Assembly: GCA_021324255.1 (NCBI GenBank)
Contig: JAJPJL010000081.1
Location: 1-40,046, forward strand
Source of the DNA: Bacillota bacterium
Lineage (GTDB): Bacteria; Sysuimicrobiota; Sysuimicrobiia; Sysuimicrobiales; Segetimicrobiaceae
DNA length: 40,046 nucleotides
Reading direction: 5' to 3'
Below the pieces are notes generated by a model that saw nothing but the letters and a program-made list of their open reading frames with translations, was not told the origin of the DNA and ran no database searches. Position numbers and translations under genes: made by a program. Of the stretch, positions 15,886 to 22,522 are shown one piece after another. The stretch's first letter is position 1, and each line of letters starts with the position of its first letter.

Positions 15886-16578
15886 ATGCATCTGCTGCTG
15901 ATCGAAGACGACCAAGCGCTCGGCGACGTCGTGCGCCGCGGGTTGGAAAGTTACGGGTACCGCGTGGCGTGGGTGCGCGATGGAACGGAGGCCTACGATG
16001 TCGCCAGCGCGGGGTCGTTTGACGCGCTGATCCTGGATCTCATGCTGCCGGGGCTCGATGGGCTCGCCCTCCTCCGCGGCCTGCGCGACGCCGGCGTGCG
16101 GACGCCGGTGCTGTGCCTCACGGCGCGCAGCGGCGTCCGGGACCGCGTCACGGGGCTCGACGCCGGCGCGGACGATTATCTCGTCAAGCCGTTCGCCTTT
16201 GAAGAGCTCCTGGCGCGGCTGCGCGCGCTTCTCAGGCGTCCGCAGGATCTGCTGGTCCCGGAGACCCTCACCGCCGGATCGCTCCGCCTCCAGCCGAGCG
16301 AGCGGCAGGTGACGGTACAGGGCCGCCCGGTGGACGTCCCGCCCCGTGAATTCGACGTGCTCGAGTACCTGCTGCGGCACGCCGGCCGGGCGCTCTCGCG
16401 GGATGCCATCCTGGAGCGCGTGTGGGGGCCCGGAGAGGAGCCCCGTGCCAACGTGGTCGACGCCACGGTGTCACGGCTGCGCCGGCGCCTTCGCGGCGGC
16501 GGGTGGGAAGGACAGATCGCGGCCGTGCCGGGTCACGGCTACCGGATCATGGCGCCAACCCAGCGCTCCGCCTCATGA
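15886..16578 (+). CDS. Response regulator, OmpR/PhoB family
   Basis: 230 residues. The receiver domain (1-115) has the acidic pair IEDD, the phospho-acceptor Asp51 in LILDLMLPGLDG, Thr79 and Lys101 (DDYLVKPF). The winged-helix DNA-binding domain (about 130-225) has RQVTVQGRPVDVPPREFDVL and ANVVDATVSRLRRRL, typical of the OmpR class. It ends with an ATGA overlap with the sensor kinase gene, so the two are co-translated. Its stimulus and regulon are not predictable. The tandem repeats upstream are a candidate self-binding site. Confidence 0.93.
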   Translation: MHLLLIEDDQALGDVVRRGLESYGYRVAWVRDGTEAYDVASAGSFDALILDLMLPGLDGLALLRGLRDAGVRTPVLCLTARSGVRDRVTGLDAGADDYLVKPFAFEELLARLRALLRRPQDLLVPETLTAGSLRLQPSERQVTVQGRPVDVPPREFDVLEYLLRHAGRALSRDAILERVWGPGEEPRANVVDATVSRLRRRLRGGGWEGQIAAVPGHGYRIMAPTQRSAS

Positions 16579-17777
16579 ACGCGCTCGCCTCCACCTTCCA
16601 CCTCCGGCTCCTGCGCAGCAGCCGCTGGCGCGTCGCCGCGCTCGGGGCGCTCGTGGTCACGGGTGTGCTCGGCGTCATGGCGGCCGGCGCGTATCTCACG
16701 CTGCAGAGCGCGATCGATGCCCGCCTCTACGAACGGCTCGAGCTGGCGGCGATGCGCTTCGACGTCGCGGGGACGCACTCGTTCTATCTCGTCGTGGACG
16801 AGCGCGGCCGCCCGCTCCTGGGGCTCCCGCAACCGGAGGGGTGGCGGGCGTCGTGGGAAGGATTTCGCATCGTATCCGACCCCGACGTGGGCGCGTTCGC
16901 GATCCTCCACGCACCCGTCCCCGGCGGAGGCATGCAGGTGATCGCCACCCCGTGCCAGGAGGAGATGAGCGTCCTCCACGAGGTGCTGCGGATCCTGGCG
17001 GCTCTCACGGTGACAGGCGGGATCGTCGCCCTGCCGGTCGGATACGCGCTGGCCGGCCTGGCGCTCCGGCCGCTCGACGAGGCGGTGCGCGAGCGGAGCG
17101 GCTTCGTGGCGCTCGCGTCGCATCAGCTGCGCACGCCCCTCGCCGTGATCAAGACCGCGGCGGAGCTGGCGCGGGCCGGACGCGGGGTCTCGCCCGACGA
17201 GGCGCTCGCGACCATCGCCCAGCAGACCGCGCGGATCGAAGCGCTCGCGGCGCGGCTGACGGCGCTCGGCCGCGCCGAAGCCGACACCACGCCGCAAGAC
17301 GCGCCCATCGACCTCGGCGCGGCGGTGCGCGACGTCGCGAGCGGCCTCGCCGCCGCCGCGCGTCACAAGGCGGTCGCGATCCACGTCGACCATCAGCCCG
17401 CGTGGGTCCGCGTGGACAGGGACGCCGCGAGCGACATGATCACCGCGATCGTCGAGAACGCCATCCAGTACTCCCCGACCGGCGGCACGGTCACGGCGCG
17501 CGTCCGGTCGCGCGGCGGCCAGGCCACGGTCGAGGTGGAGGACCACGGCCCGGGGATCGCGCCGGACGAGCTCGCCATGGTGACCGTCCCCTTCTACCAG
17601 GGAACGCGGGCGCGCGGGGGCTACGGCCTGGGTCTGGCGATCGCACGCTCGGTTGCCGAACGGCACGGCGGGCGGCTCAGCATCGCAAGCACGGTCGGCC
17701 GGGGCACGACCGTGCGCGTCACGCTGCCCGCGCGACCCGGGCCTCGGCCGCACCCCATGGTCACCACGGGGCCCTGA
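16575..17777 (+). CDS. Sensor histidine kinase partner of the OmpR-type regulator
   Basis: 400 residues. TM1 at about 20-43, a periplasmic sensor region of about 90 residues (45-135), and TM2 at about 137-160. Then the H-box ALASHQLRTPLAVI (His183), N-box IVENAIQYSP, G1 box DHGPGIAP and G2 box GYGLGLAIARSVAERHGG. Only about 20 residues separate TM2 from the H-box, so a full HAMP linker is missing. The periplasmic part contains a single cysteine (about C127). It starts at ATG 16575, overlapping the regulator stop. Confidence 0.92.
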   Translation: MNALASTFHLRLLRSSRWRVAALGALVVTGVLGVMAAGAYLTLQSAIDARLYERLELAAMRFDVAGTHSFYLVVDERGRPLLGLPQPEGWRASWEGFRIVSDPDVGAFAILHAPVPGGGMQVIATPCQEEMSVLHEVLRILAALTVTGGIVALPVGYALAGLALRPLDEAVRERSGFVALASHQLRTPLAVIKTAAELARAGRGVSPDEALATIAQQTARIEALAARLTALGRAEADTTPQDAPIDLGAAVRDVASGLAAAARHKAVAIHVDHQPAWVRVDRDAASDMITAIVENAIQYSPTGGTVTARVRSRGGQATVEVEDHGPGIAPDELAMVTVPFYQGTRARGGYGLGLAIARSVAERHGGRLSIASTVGRGTTVRVTLPARPGPRPHPMVTTGP

Positions 17778-17869
17778 GCGCCCGCAACCCTGCCCAGATG
17801 CGGGCGACCTGGCCGGCGGCGGCACGAAGAACTCCTTGACGGACCCGCGAGGGAGACGGCGGGCGATGA

Positions 17870-18118
17870 ACGGCCGATAGGGTCCAAAGTCAAATCATCC
17901 AAGACCCACACCGAGGGGATCGGAAGCGGCCACCCCTCGGGTGGACCTGGGTGGAGAAGTTCAAGGCCGAAAATGACCAGTGGCTTATGGCCTACGAAAT
18001 CCGCGCGCGCGACCACGTCGTCATATTTCACGCTGTCGGCCAGCACGAGAATTTCTACCGGGATCTCACGAAACACGTTCAGCCGGGGGGCGCGAAGATC
18101 GCACGACCGCAACAGTAG
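17870..18118 (+). pseudogene. Remnant of a RelE/ParE-like toxin gene
   Basis: A frame open from 17870 to TAG 18116-18118 reads, in its second half, LMAYEIRARDHVVIFHAVG followed by QHENFYRDLTKHV. This resembles the C-terminal beta-strands and the HxxxYR end of RelE/ParE-superfamily toxins. No proper N-terminus or start with a ribosome-binding site is visible; GTG 17951 would give only 55 residues. Base composition here is less GC-rich than in the flanking genes. I read it as a decayed toxin next to an intact Phd/RelE pair, with modest certainty. Confidence 0.35.
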
Positions 18119-18212
18119 CAAATGATAGCAATATGGTACAAGCTTCGGCTTGCCTATGGGGAGCGGCCGGAGGGTCTTGTGAGCGTGGCGCCGTAGCGAC
18201 TTCAACTCAACT

Positions 18213-18467
18213 TCACGAACGATACACGTCTTTGCGGTGCCGCACGACGTGCAACACAATCAGCTGTCCATCGATATCGTAACGGATGCGGTAGTCGCCA
18301 ACCCGGCGTCGCCACCGCCCAACAGGTACGTTCACCAGCCGACGGCCGTGATGCGGGTCGGCCTGGATGCGAGTCAGGGCTTCGAGAACTTGTCGCTGGA
18401 TCTTCTTGGGGAGTTCACGGAAGTCGTCTTCAAAGCGCTTCGTCGGGATGAGCCGGAACCGCGCCAT
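18213..18467 (-). CDS. Type II toxin, RelE/ParE family
   Basis: 84 residues, the usual toxin size. RFRLIPTKRFEDDFRELP, then KKIQRQVLEALTRI (two helices), GRWRRRVGDYRIRYDID and the end LHVVRHRKDVYR match RelE-type ribosome-dependent mRNA interferases; the basic residues and the terminal tyrosine are those used in catalysis in the family. The ATG immediately follows the antitoxin stop (TAG-ATG, zero spacing), so the pair is co-translated. It lies in the less GC-rich accessory patch between the two-component system and the IS21 element. Confidence 0.9.
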   Translation of the reverse strand: MARFRLIPTKRFEDDFRELPKKIQRQVLEALTRIQADPHHGRRLVNVPVGRWRRRVGDYRIRYDIDGQLIVLHVVRHRKDVYRS

Positions 18468-18761
18468 CTACTCGCTGCCGGCGTAGATCGTCTGGAGGGC
18501 TTCCAGACTAGAGACCTCCCCGCGCTTGTATTGTCGTGCCGATTCCTTGAGGGCTCTTTGGAGTTCCTTATCCTGGCGCTCGGCGGCGATCTCGAGCAAA
18601 TCCTCGAAGTCGTCAATGCTCATGAGGACCATCTGGGGCTTACCCTTCTTGGTCACAATAAACCGCTCGCCCTCAGCGACGCGCTTGATGACTTGCCCCA
18701 AATGGGTCCGGGTTGTGAATGCGTCAATGGTTTTGGGCATAGAATCGCGCTTCATGGCCAC
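18468..18761 (-). CDS. Type II antitoxin, Phd/YefM family
   Basis: 97 residues from GTG 18761, chosen because GAGG lies 8 nt upstream. Other in-frame starts are GTG 18770, ATG 18755 and ATG 18740. The N-terminal half (MPKTIDAFTTRTHLGQVIKR, then ERFIVTKKGKPQMVLMS) is the Phd/YefM DNA-binding and dimerisation domain. The C-terminal half (LQRALKESARQYKRGE) is the toxin-wrapping helix. It neutralises the adjacent RelE-like toxin and probably represses the shared promoter. Confidence 0.9.
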   Translation of the reverse strand: MAMKRDSMPKTIDAFTTRTHLGQVIKRVAEGERFIVTKKGKPQMVLMSIDDFEDLLEIAAERQDKELQRALKESARQYKRGEVSSLEALQTIYAGSE

Positions 18762-18776
18762 AACTGACACCTCTAT

Positions 18777-18820
18777 AATTCACTAGTTAAAATAGTAGGC
18801 GTTTCGAAGGCCGCAATCAA
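18777..18820 (-). promoter_or_regulatory. Promoter of the toxin-antitoxin operon with a candidate operator
   Basis: On the minus strand TTGATT (18815-18820), a 17-bp spacer and TACTAT (18792-18797) form a good housekeeping promoter. Downstream, around the expected start of transcription, lies TTAACTAGTGAA, a nearly perfect palindrome centred on ACTAGT and suitable for antitoxin autorepression. Confidence 0.6.
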
Positions 18821-19070
18821 GCCCCTCGCGGTCAATGGTGATCGCACGATCGCGCCTCGAGACGTTCTCCCACGTCCCGGCCACGACCGCGAGGTGGTTG
18901 GCCCGCCGCCATGACTTCGTGATTCTCGTACTTCCCCCGACAAGTGGCATCCGCCAATGAGCAATCAGCAAACGCGCGAGGAAGCCCGGGTCCCGCGCCG
19001 AACGGAGTTCCGCGCGATGGTCGCCGGGCGGGCAGCGTGCTTCTGCAACGCATGCTACGCGGAGCGGCAT
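18821..19070. other. Region between the TA operon and the broken methyltransferase, no recognised gene
   Basis: A 95-codon minus-strand frame (19070 down to 18783) and a plus-strand frame from 18957 both lack recognisable domains and good ribosome-binding sites. The plus-strand frame merely runs into the methyltransferase start at 19071. I would not call either a gene. Confidence 0.4.
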
Positions 19071-19145
19071 ATGCCGGTCGATAATGAACTGTACGACCGA
19101 TTGTCTGACACTTGGTGGGACGAAGGCACTGTACTCGGCTCTATG
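19071..19145 (+). pseudogene. 5' fragment of a UbiG-like methyltransferase gene, interrupted by the IS element
   Basis: Starts at ATG 19071, with GGAG 7 nt upstream, and reads MPVDNELYDRLSDTWWDEG then TVLGSM. The NELYDRLxDTWWDE pattern is the N-terminus of UbiG-like class I SAM methyltransferases. The frame runs into IS sequence at 19146. The last six bases before the element, TCTATG (19140-19145), are repeated after it at 22027-22032. Removing the element and one copy joins ...VLGSM to RIGLNPGRLAYF in frame. Confidence 0.8.
19140..19145 (+). repeat. Target-site duplication, left copy
   Basis: TCTATG adjoins the left terminus (TG...) of the IS element. An identical copy is at 22027-22032 after the right terminus (...CA). 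Six base pairs is within the range known for IS21-family elements. Confidence 0.8.
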
Positions 19146-19159
19146 TGCGGATTCCGGCG

Positions 19160-19270
19160 AAACTGATCAGTCATTCCGGTTTCAAACCGATCATCCAGTC
19201 CGGTAAGTCCTGATCACTCAGTCCGGTGGATTCCGATCACTCGGTCCGGTTACTCCTGATCACCGGGCTG
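19160..19270. repeat. Left subterminal repeat array of the IS (5 copies, about 23-bp period)
   Basis: GATCA cores start at 19165, 19189, 19212, 19235 and 19258, so the steps are 24, 23, 23 and 23 bp. Each core lies next to a TCCGGT-type box. The units are inverted relative to the right-end array. They are likely IstA-binding sites. Confidence 0.75.
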
Positions 19271-19466
19271 GAGCGCCGGATATGGTGTCCCCCGGAGTCG
19301 CCACCTCCTGTCTTGCCTACTGGAATGCCGCTTCTGATTCGGTGCTTCAGCACGGTCTCCTGGCGGCCCCCGAAGTGCCGGATGGAGGCGGACGGCTTGA
19401 CCGGCCGACAAACCAGGCCCCTGGGAGGCCCGTAGAGCCCCGGGACGACGGCGGGGAGGCATTGGG

Positions 19467-20216
19467 CTACCCCCCGTCAGACGCCTTCGCCGCCCGGAGC
19501 TTACGCATCGACTCGCCGCGCAAGGCGATCCGGTGGGCGGCGTGCACGATGCGATCCAAGAGTGCATCGCCCAGCGACGGGTCCGGAATCGTGCCATGCC
19601 AGGCGTCGACGGGCAGTTGGCTGGCGATGATGGTGGACCGCCGCATGTAGCGGTCGTCGATCACGTCCAAGAGCTCGCGGGCGTCGGCAACGGACATCGG
19701 CACGAGCCCCCACTCGTCCAAGATCAACACGTCGGTCTTGGCGAGCCGCGCGAGGAACCGGGGGTAGGACCCGTCCGCTTTGGCGATGCCGAGGTCCGCC
19801 AGGAGACGGGAGACGCGAAAGTAGCGGGCCGTGTACCCCTGCCGGCAGGCAGCATGGCCCAAGGCGCTGGCGATGTAGGTCTTCCCGACACCGGCGGGAC
19901 CGGTCACCAGGGTGGGGAGATGGTCCAGGATCCAGCGGCCCTGGGCCAGCGTGCGGATCAGGGCCCGGTCCAGGCCCCGCGGCACCGTGTAGTCGATGTC
20001 TTCGACGGTGGCGTTGAGTGGCAGCTTCGCTTCCTTAAGCCGCCGGGCGAGTCGGCGACTCTGGCGCCGGCTCCACTCCTGATCGGCGAGTAGGCCCAAG
20101 CGCTCATCGAACGACAGCTGATGGGCGTCGGCGTCGCGCAGTTGCACCTCATAGGCGTCGGCCATCCCCGCCAGGCGCAGCTCCCGCAGGGTCGTGAGCG
20201 TCTGCTGGGGCAGCAT
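19467..20216 (-). CDS. istB: IS21-family ATP-binding helper protein IstB
   Basis: 249 residues, normal for the family. AAA+ ATPase that forms the target-selection complex and stimulates the IstA transposase. The N-terminal helical domain (1-75) contains the motif RRQSRRLARRLKEAKLP. Walker A is VTGPAGVGKT (about 104-113) and Walker B is VLILDEWGL (about 163-171). The C-terminal part ends in IALRGESMRKLRAAKA, the conserved IstB tail. Its ATG overlaps the istA stop by one base (TGATG), so it is translationally coupled. Confidence 0.95.
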   Translation of the reverse strand: MLPQQTLTTLRELRLAGMADAYEVQLRDADAHQLSFDERLGLLADQEWSRRQSRRLARRLKEAKLPLNATVEDIDYTVPRGLDRALIRTLAQGRWILDHLPTLVTGPAGVGKTYIASALGHAACRQGYTARYFRVSRLLADLGIAKADGSYPRFLARLAKTDVLILDEWGLVPMSVADARELLDVIDDRYMRRSTIIASQLPVDAWHGTIPDPSLGDALLDRIVHAAHRIALRGESMRKLRAAKASDGG

Positions 20217-21775
20217 CAGTGCACCTCCTCCTTGTGGTCGCTGAAGTAGTCGGCGCCGCGGACGTTGGCGTGCGGGCCCACGGGGCGTAGCTCCGGGACC
20301 AGGTCAAGCGTCGTCTGATCGAGCCCGTGCTCGAGGATCGACTTGAGGCTCCGGTACGAATGGGCGCGCACCGCCAGCGCGCGGGCCGCGGCGGCTTCCA
20401 AGCGCCCCGGAGGATAGTGCGTGCCGAGCCGGATGATCCCCATGCACGTGCGATAGCCGTGCTCGGGGTGGGGCCGCTCCCGGAGGATCGTCTCGACGAG
20501 CTGGGCGGTGTGCGGGCCGACACTGCGCGCGTACTGGATCAGCCGCTCCGAGGACCAGTCGAGGTAGCGCCGATGCGCGGCCGGCCGATGAGCTGGATCG
20601 GTCACGTAGTGGCCGCGGCCGATCACGCGGGCATGACTGGCGACCCGCCGGCCATGATGCAGCAGCTCCACCGTGCGCGCGGTCAGGCGCACGTCCACGC
20701 GCTCCCCGACGAGCCGGTACGGCGCGCTGTAGAAGTTGTGCTCGACCGTGACGTGGTAATCGAAGGGGACCTTAGCCTGGCGCCACTCCGCAAACTCGTA
20801 AGGCGTCGGGGGCAGCGGCCGGAGGGCGGGACGATCGAGCGCCTCAAACAGCTGCCGCCGCGTGCCCGCGCGCTTCCGGAATGGCCGGTCGTTCAGCGCC
20901 TCGCGTAGCGGGGCGATCGCCTCGTTCCACTGCGCCACGCTCGTCATCGTCCGGTGGCGCAAGACGGCGAGGATCCACCGCTCGGCCAGGAGCACCGCCG
21001 CTTCGGCCTTCGCGTTGTCCCGGGGATGGTCCGTGCGGGTCGGCAGGATCACCGTGCCGTAGTGCGCCGCCCAATCAGCGTACGTCGGGTTGAGCGCCGG
21101 CTCGTACCAGCAGGGCTCCTCCACCCCCGTCTTCAGGTTGTCGCACACGACCGCTGCGGGGACGCCGTGGAAGTACTCCAGCGCATGTGTGTTGCCGCCG
21201 ATCCACCGCGGCAACGTCCGATCCTCATGGGCCTCCGCAAACGTCATGGAACTGGCGCCCAGCGCCGCCACGAACAAGGACGCGTCGCGGATCTCGCCGG
21301 TCCGCGGATTCACGACCGGCAGCCGCGGGCCCGCATAGTCGACGAACATCTTCTCGCCGGCCCGGTAGGTCTGCCGGAGCACGACGTCCTGGGTGGCCTG
21401 CCAGCGCGCGAAGTGCTGACAGAACTGCGTGTACTGTAGACCGTCTGGATGCCCGTGCTTGTACTCGAGCCATAGCAGCTGCAAGGTGACGCCTTTCCGC
21501 CGCAGTTCCCGATCGACGGTGGGCCAGTCCGGCTCGGGCCGGACGCGGGGCCGGCCTTGATTCCCCGTATACAGGGCACGCTCCAAGCCGGCGTCATCCA
21601 GCTCTGGCGGCAGCGGCCACCGAAGCTCCGCCGCCGTCGCCCGCCGCACGACCTCGTGCACGCTCCCGTACGACACGCCGAGACTGTGGGCGATGGACCG
21701 CATGCTGAGTCCCTGGAACCAGTGGAGCCGAAGAATGTCCCTGATCTGCCGCATCACGAGCCTCCGATTAGCCAC
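20216..21775 (-). CDS. istA: IS21-family transposase IstA
   Basis: 519 residues. The N-terminal helix-turn-helix region (MRQIRDILRLHW, then GLSMRSIAHSLGVSYGSVHE) binds the element's ends. The DDE catalytic core includes MFVDYAGPRLPV (first Asp), GVPAAVVCDNLKTGV (second Asp) and a downstream DNAKAEAAVLLAERWI region supplying the glutamate. GTG 21775 is chosen because AGGAGG lies 9 nt upstream; the frame stays open to 21892 into the right-end repeats without homology. ATG 21754 is an alternative. No frameshift or internal stop is present. Confidence 0.94.
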   Translation of the reverse strand: MANRRLVMRQIRDILRLHWFQGLSMRSIAHSLGVSYGSVHEVVRRATAAELRWPLPPELDDAGLERALYTGNQGRPRVRPEPDWPTVDRELRRKGVTLQLLWLEYKHGHPDGLQYTQFCQHFARWQATQDVVLRQTYRAGEKMFVDYAGPRLPVVNPRTGEIRDASLFVAALGASSMTFAEAHEDRTLPRWIGGNTHALEYFHGVPAAVVCDNLKTGVEEPCWYEPALNPTYADWAAHYGTVILPTRTDHPRDNAKAEAAVLLAERWILAVLRHRTMTSVAQWNEAIAPLREALNDRPFRKRAGTRRQLFEALDRPALRPLPPTPYEFAEWRQAKVPFDYHVTVEHNFYSAPYRLVGERVDVRLTARTVELLHHGRRVASHARVIGRGHYVTDPAHRPAAHRRYLDWSSERLIQYARSVGPHTAQLVETILRERPHPEHGYRTCMGIIRLGTHYPPGRLEAAAARALAVRAHSYRSLKSILEHGLDQTTLDLVPELRPVGPHANVRGADYFSDHKEEVH

Positions 21776-21883
21776 GCCCCGTGTCCTCCTCTCCGTCCGG
21801 TTTGAAACCGGTTGCGGAGGACACGGGCCGGAATCCTGGCACCGTGAGACCCCGAGGGGCCCCGGCGCTCCGGAGGGGCCGCC

Positions 21884-22026
21884 GGTGATCACGAATTACC
21901 GGAATCGGTGATCAAGATTTTCCGAAACGGGTGATCAGGAATTACCGAAAGAGGTGATCGGATTGAAACCGGAACAGGTGATCAGGAATTACCGAAACGG
22001 GTGATCAGTTTGGTCCGGAATCTACA
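21884..22026. repeat. Right subterminal repeat array of the IS (6 copies, about 23-bp period)
   Basis: GGTGATC cores start at 21884, 21907, 21930, 21953, 21977 and 22000, with steps of 23, 23, 23, 24 and 23 bp. The consensus unit resembles GGTGATCAGGAATTACCGAA. The array reaches almost to the terminus at 22026 and mirrors the left array. Confidence 0.8.
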
Positions 22027-22032
22027 TCTATG
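22027..22032 (+). repeat. Target-site duplication, right copy
   Basis: TCTATG directly follows the CA terminus of the IS and matches 19140-19145. Confidence 0.8.
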
Positions 22033-22304
22033 CGCATAGGGCTCAACCCGGGCCGCCTTGCGTACTTCAAGCAGGTCCTCGACAAGCTTCGCATCGATCC
22101 GGGCGGGAAAAAGGTTCTCGACGTCGGATGTGGCGGGGGCTCTTGGCCGAAGAATTTGCGCGGCTGGGGTGTGCCGTCACAGGGATTGACCCATCGGCAC
22201 CGTCCCTGGACACCGCCAGAAAGCACGCCGGCACCTCAGGCCTGTTGATTGACTACGAAGTTGGAACGGGCGAACGCATCCCCTGCGCTGAACCAGTGGA
22301 TTAG
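22027..22304 (+). pseudogene. 3' fragment of the interrupted UbiG-like methyltransferase, also frameshifted and truncated
   Basis: Continues the interrupted gene with RIGLNPGRLAYFKQVLDKL and the SAM-binding motif KKVLDVGCGGG. At the G5 run 22135-22139 one base is missing compared with an intact frame. In the shifted frame from 22140 it reads LLAEEFARLGCAVTGIDPSA, then SLDTARKHAGTSGLLIDYEV, then GERIPCAEPVD and a stop at 22302-22304. The C-terminal half expected after this motif (about 150 residues in UbiG) is absent. The gene is therefore dead three times over: IS insertion, deletion frameshift and 3' truncation about 30 bp from the tRNA-Asn 3' end. Confidence 0.8.
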
Positions 22305-22336
22305 CAGCCGAACCGCATCGCTCTGTAGGCCTTGAT

Positions 22337-22411
22337 TGGCTCCTCGGGTAGGACTCGAACCTACAACCCTCCGGTTAACAGCCGGATGCTCTACCATTGA
22401 GCTACCGAGGA
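22337..22411 (-). tRNA. tRNA-Asn (anticodon GTT)
   Basis: On the minus strand the acceptor stem TCCTCGG pairs with CCGAGGA. The D-arm is GCTC-AATGGTA-GAGC, the anticodon arm TCCGG-CTGTTAA-CCGGA with anticodon GTT, and the T-arm GTAGG-TTCGAGT-CCTAC. The discriminator G and the CCA end are encoded (22337-22340). Total 75 nt including CCA. Confidence 0.97.
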
Positions 22412-22422
22412 ACGGTCCCCTG

Positions 22423-22452
22423 ATTGTATGGAGCCCACCGCGCGACTGTCAA
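22423..22452 (-). promoter_or_regulatory. Promoter of tRNA-Asn
   Basis: Minus strand TTGACA (22447-22452), an 18-bp spacer and TACAAT (22423-22428). Transcription would start about 5 nt before the mature tRNA 5' end at 22411. The -35 is part of an inverted repeat shared with the divergent promoter. Confidence 0.8.
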
Positions 22453-22472
22453 GCCTTGTTGCCTTGACAGTC
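22444..22472. repeat. Inverted repeat formed by two back-to-back -35 elements
   Basis: GACTGTCAAG (22444-22453) and CTTGACAGTC (22463-22472) are perfect inverted copies separated by 9 bp. Each arm contains a consensus TTGACA facing outward. Confidence 0.85.
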
Positions 22473-22493
22473 ACGGAAGCCGGTGGCAATAAT
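22464..22493 (+). promoter_or_regulatory. Promoter of the MFS-mgtC-perM genes
   Basis: TTGACA (22464-22469), an 18-bp spacer and AATAAT (22488-22493), about 30 bp upstream of the MFS start codon. It is divergent from the tRNA-Asn promoter. Confidence 0.75.
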
Positions 22494-22522
22494 GGAATCC
22501 GTTTCGGGAGGGCTTCCTCTCA

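Larger units (their letters stand above)
19146..22026 (-). mobile_element. IS21-family insertion sequence, complete, 2881 bp
   Basis: The element begins TGCGGATTCCGG and ends CCGGAATCTACA. The first 24 or so bases of the left end match the inverted right end imperfectly (shared GATTCCGG and AAACTGATCA), and the termini are 5'-TG/CA-3' as in IS21. It encodes istA and istB on the minus strand, both open and with all key motifs, so it may be active. Both subterminal regions carry arrays of about 23-bp repeats in inverted orientation. It is inserted in a UbiG-like methyltransferase gene with a 6-bp duplication. The 320 bp between the left end and istB is otherwise non-coding. Confidence 0.9.

Noticed and set aside
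18783-19070. 95-codon minus-strand frame upstream of the TA operon
   Set aside because: No recognised motif or ribosome-binding site, and it overlaps the TA promoter. Possibly decayed DNA.
18957-19070. N-terminal extension of the methyltransferase frame
   Set aside because: UbiG-like homology starts at 19071 where a good GGAG site exists; the upstream residues show no family pattern.
22444-22472. Inverted repeat read as an intrinsic terminator for tRNA-Asn
   Set aside because: It lies upstream, not downstream, of the tRNA, and both arms contain consensus -35 boxes with matching -10 boxes.
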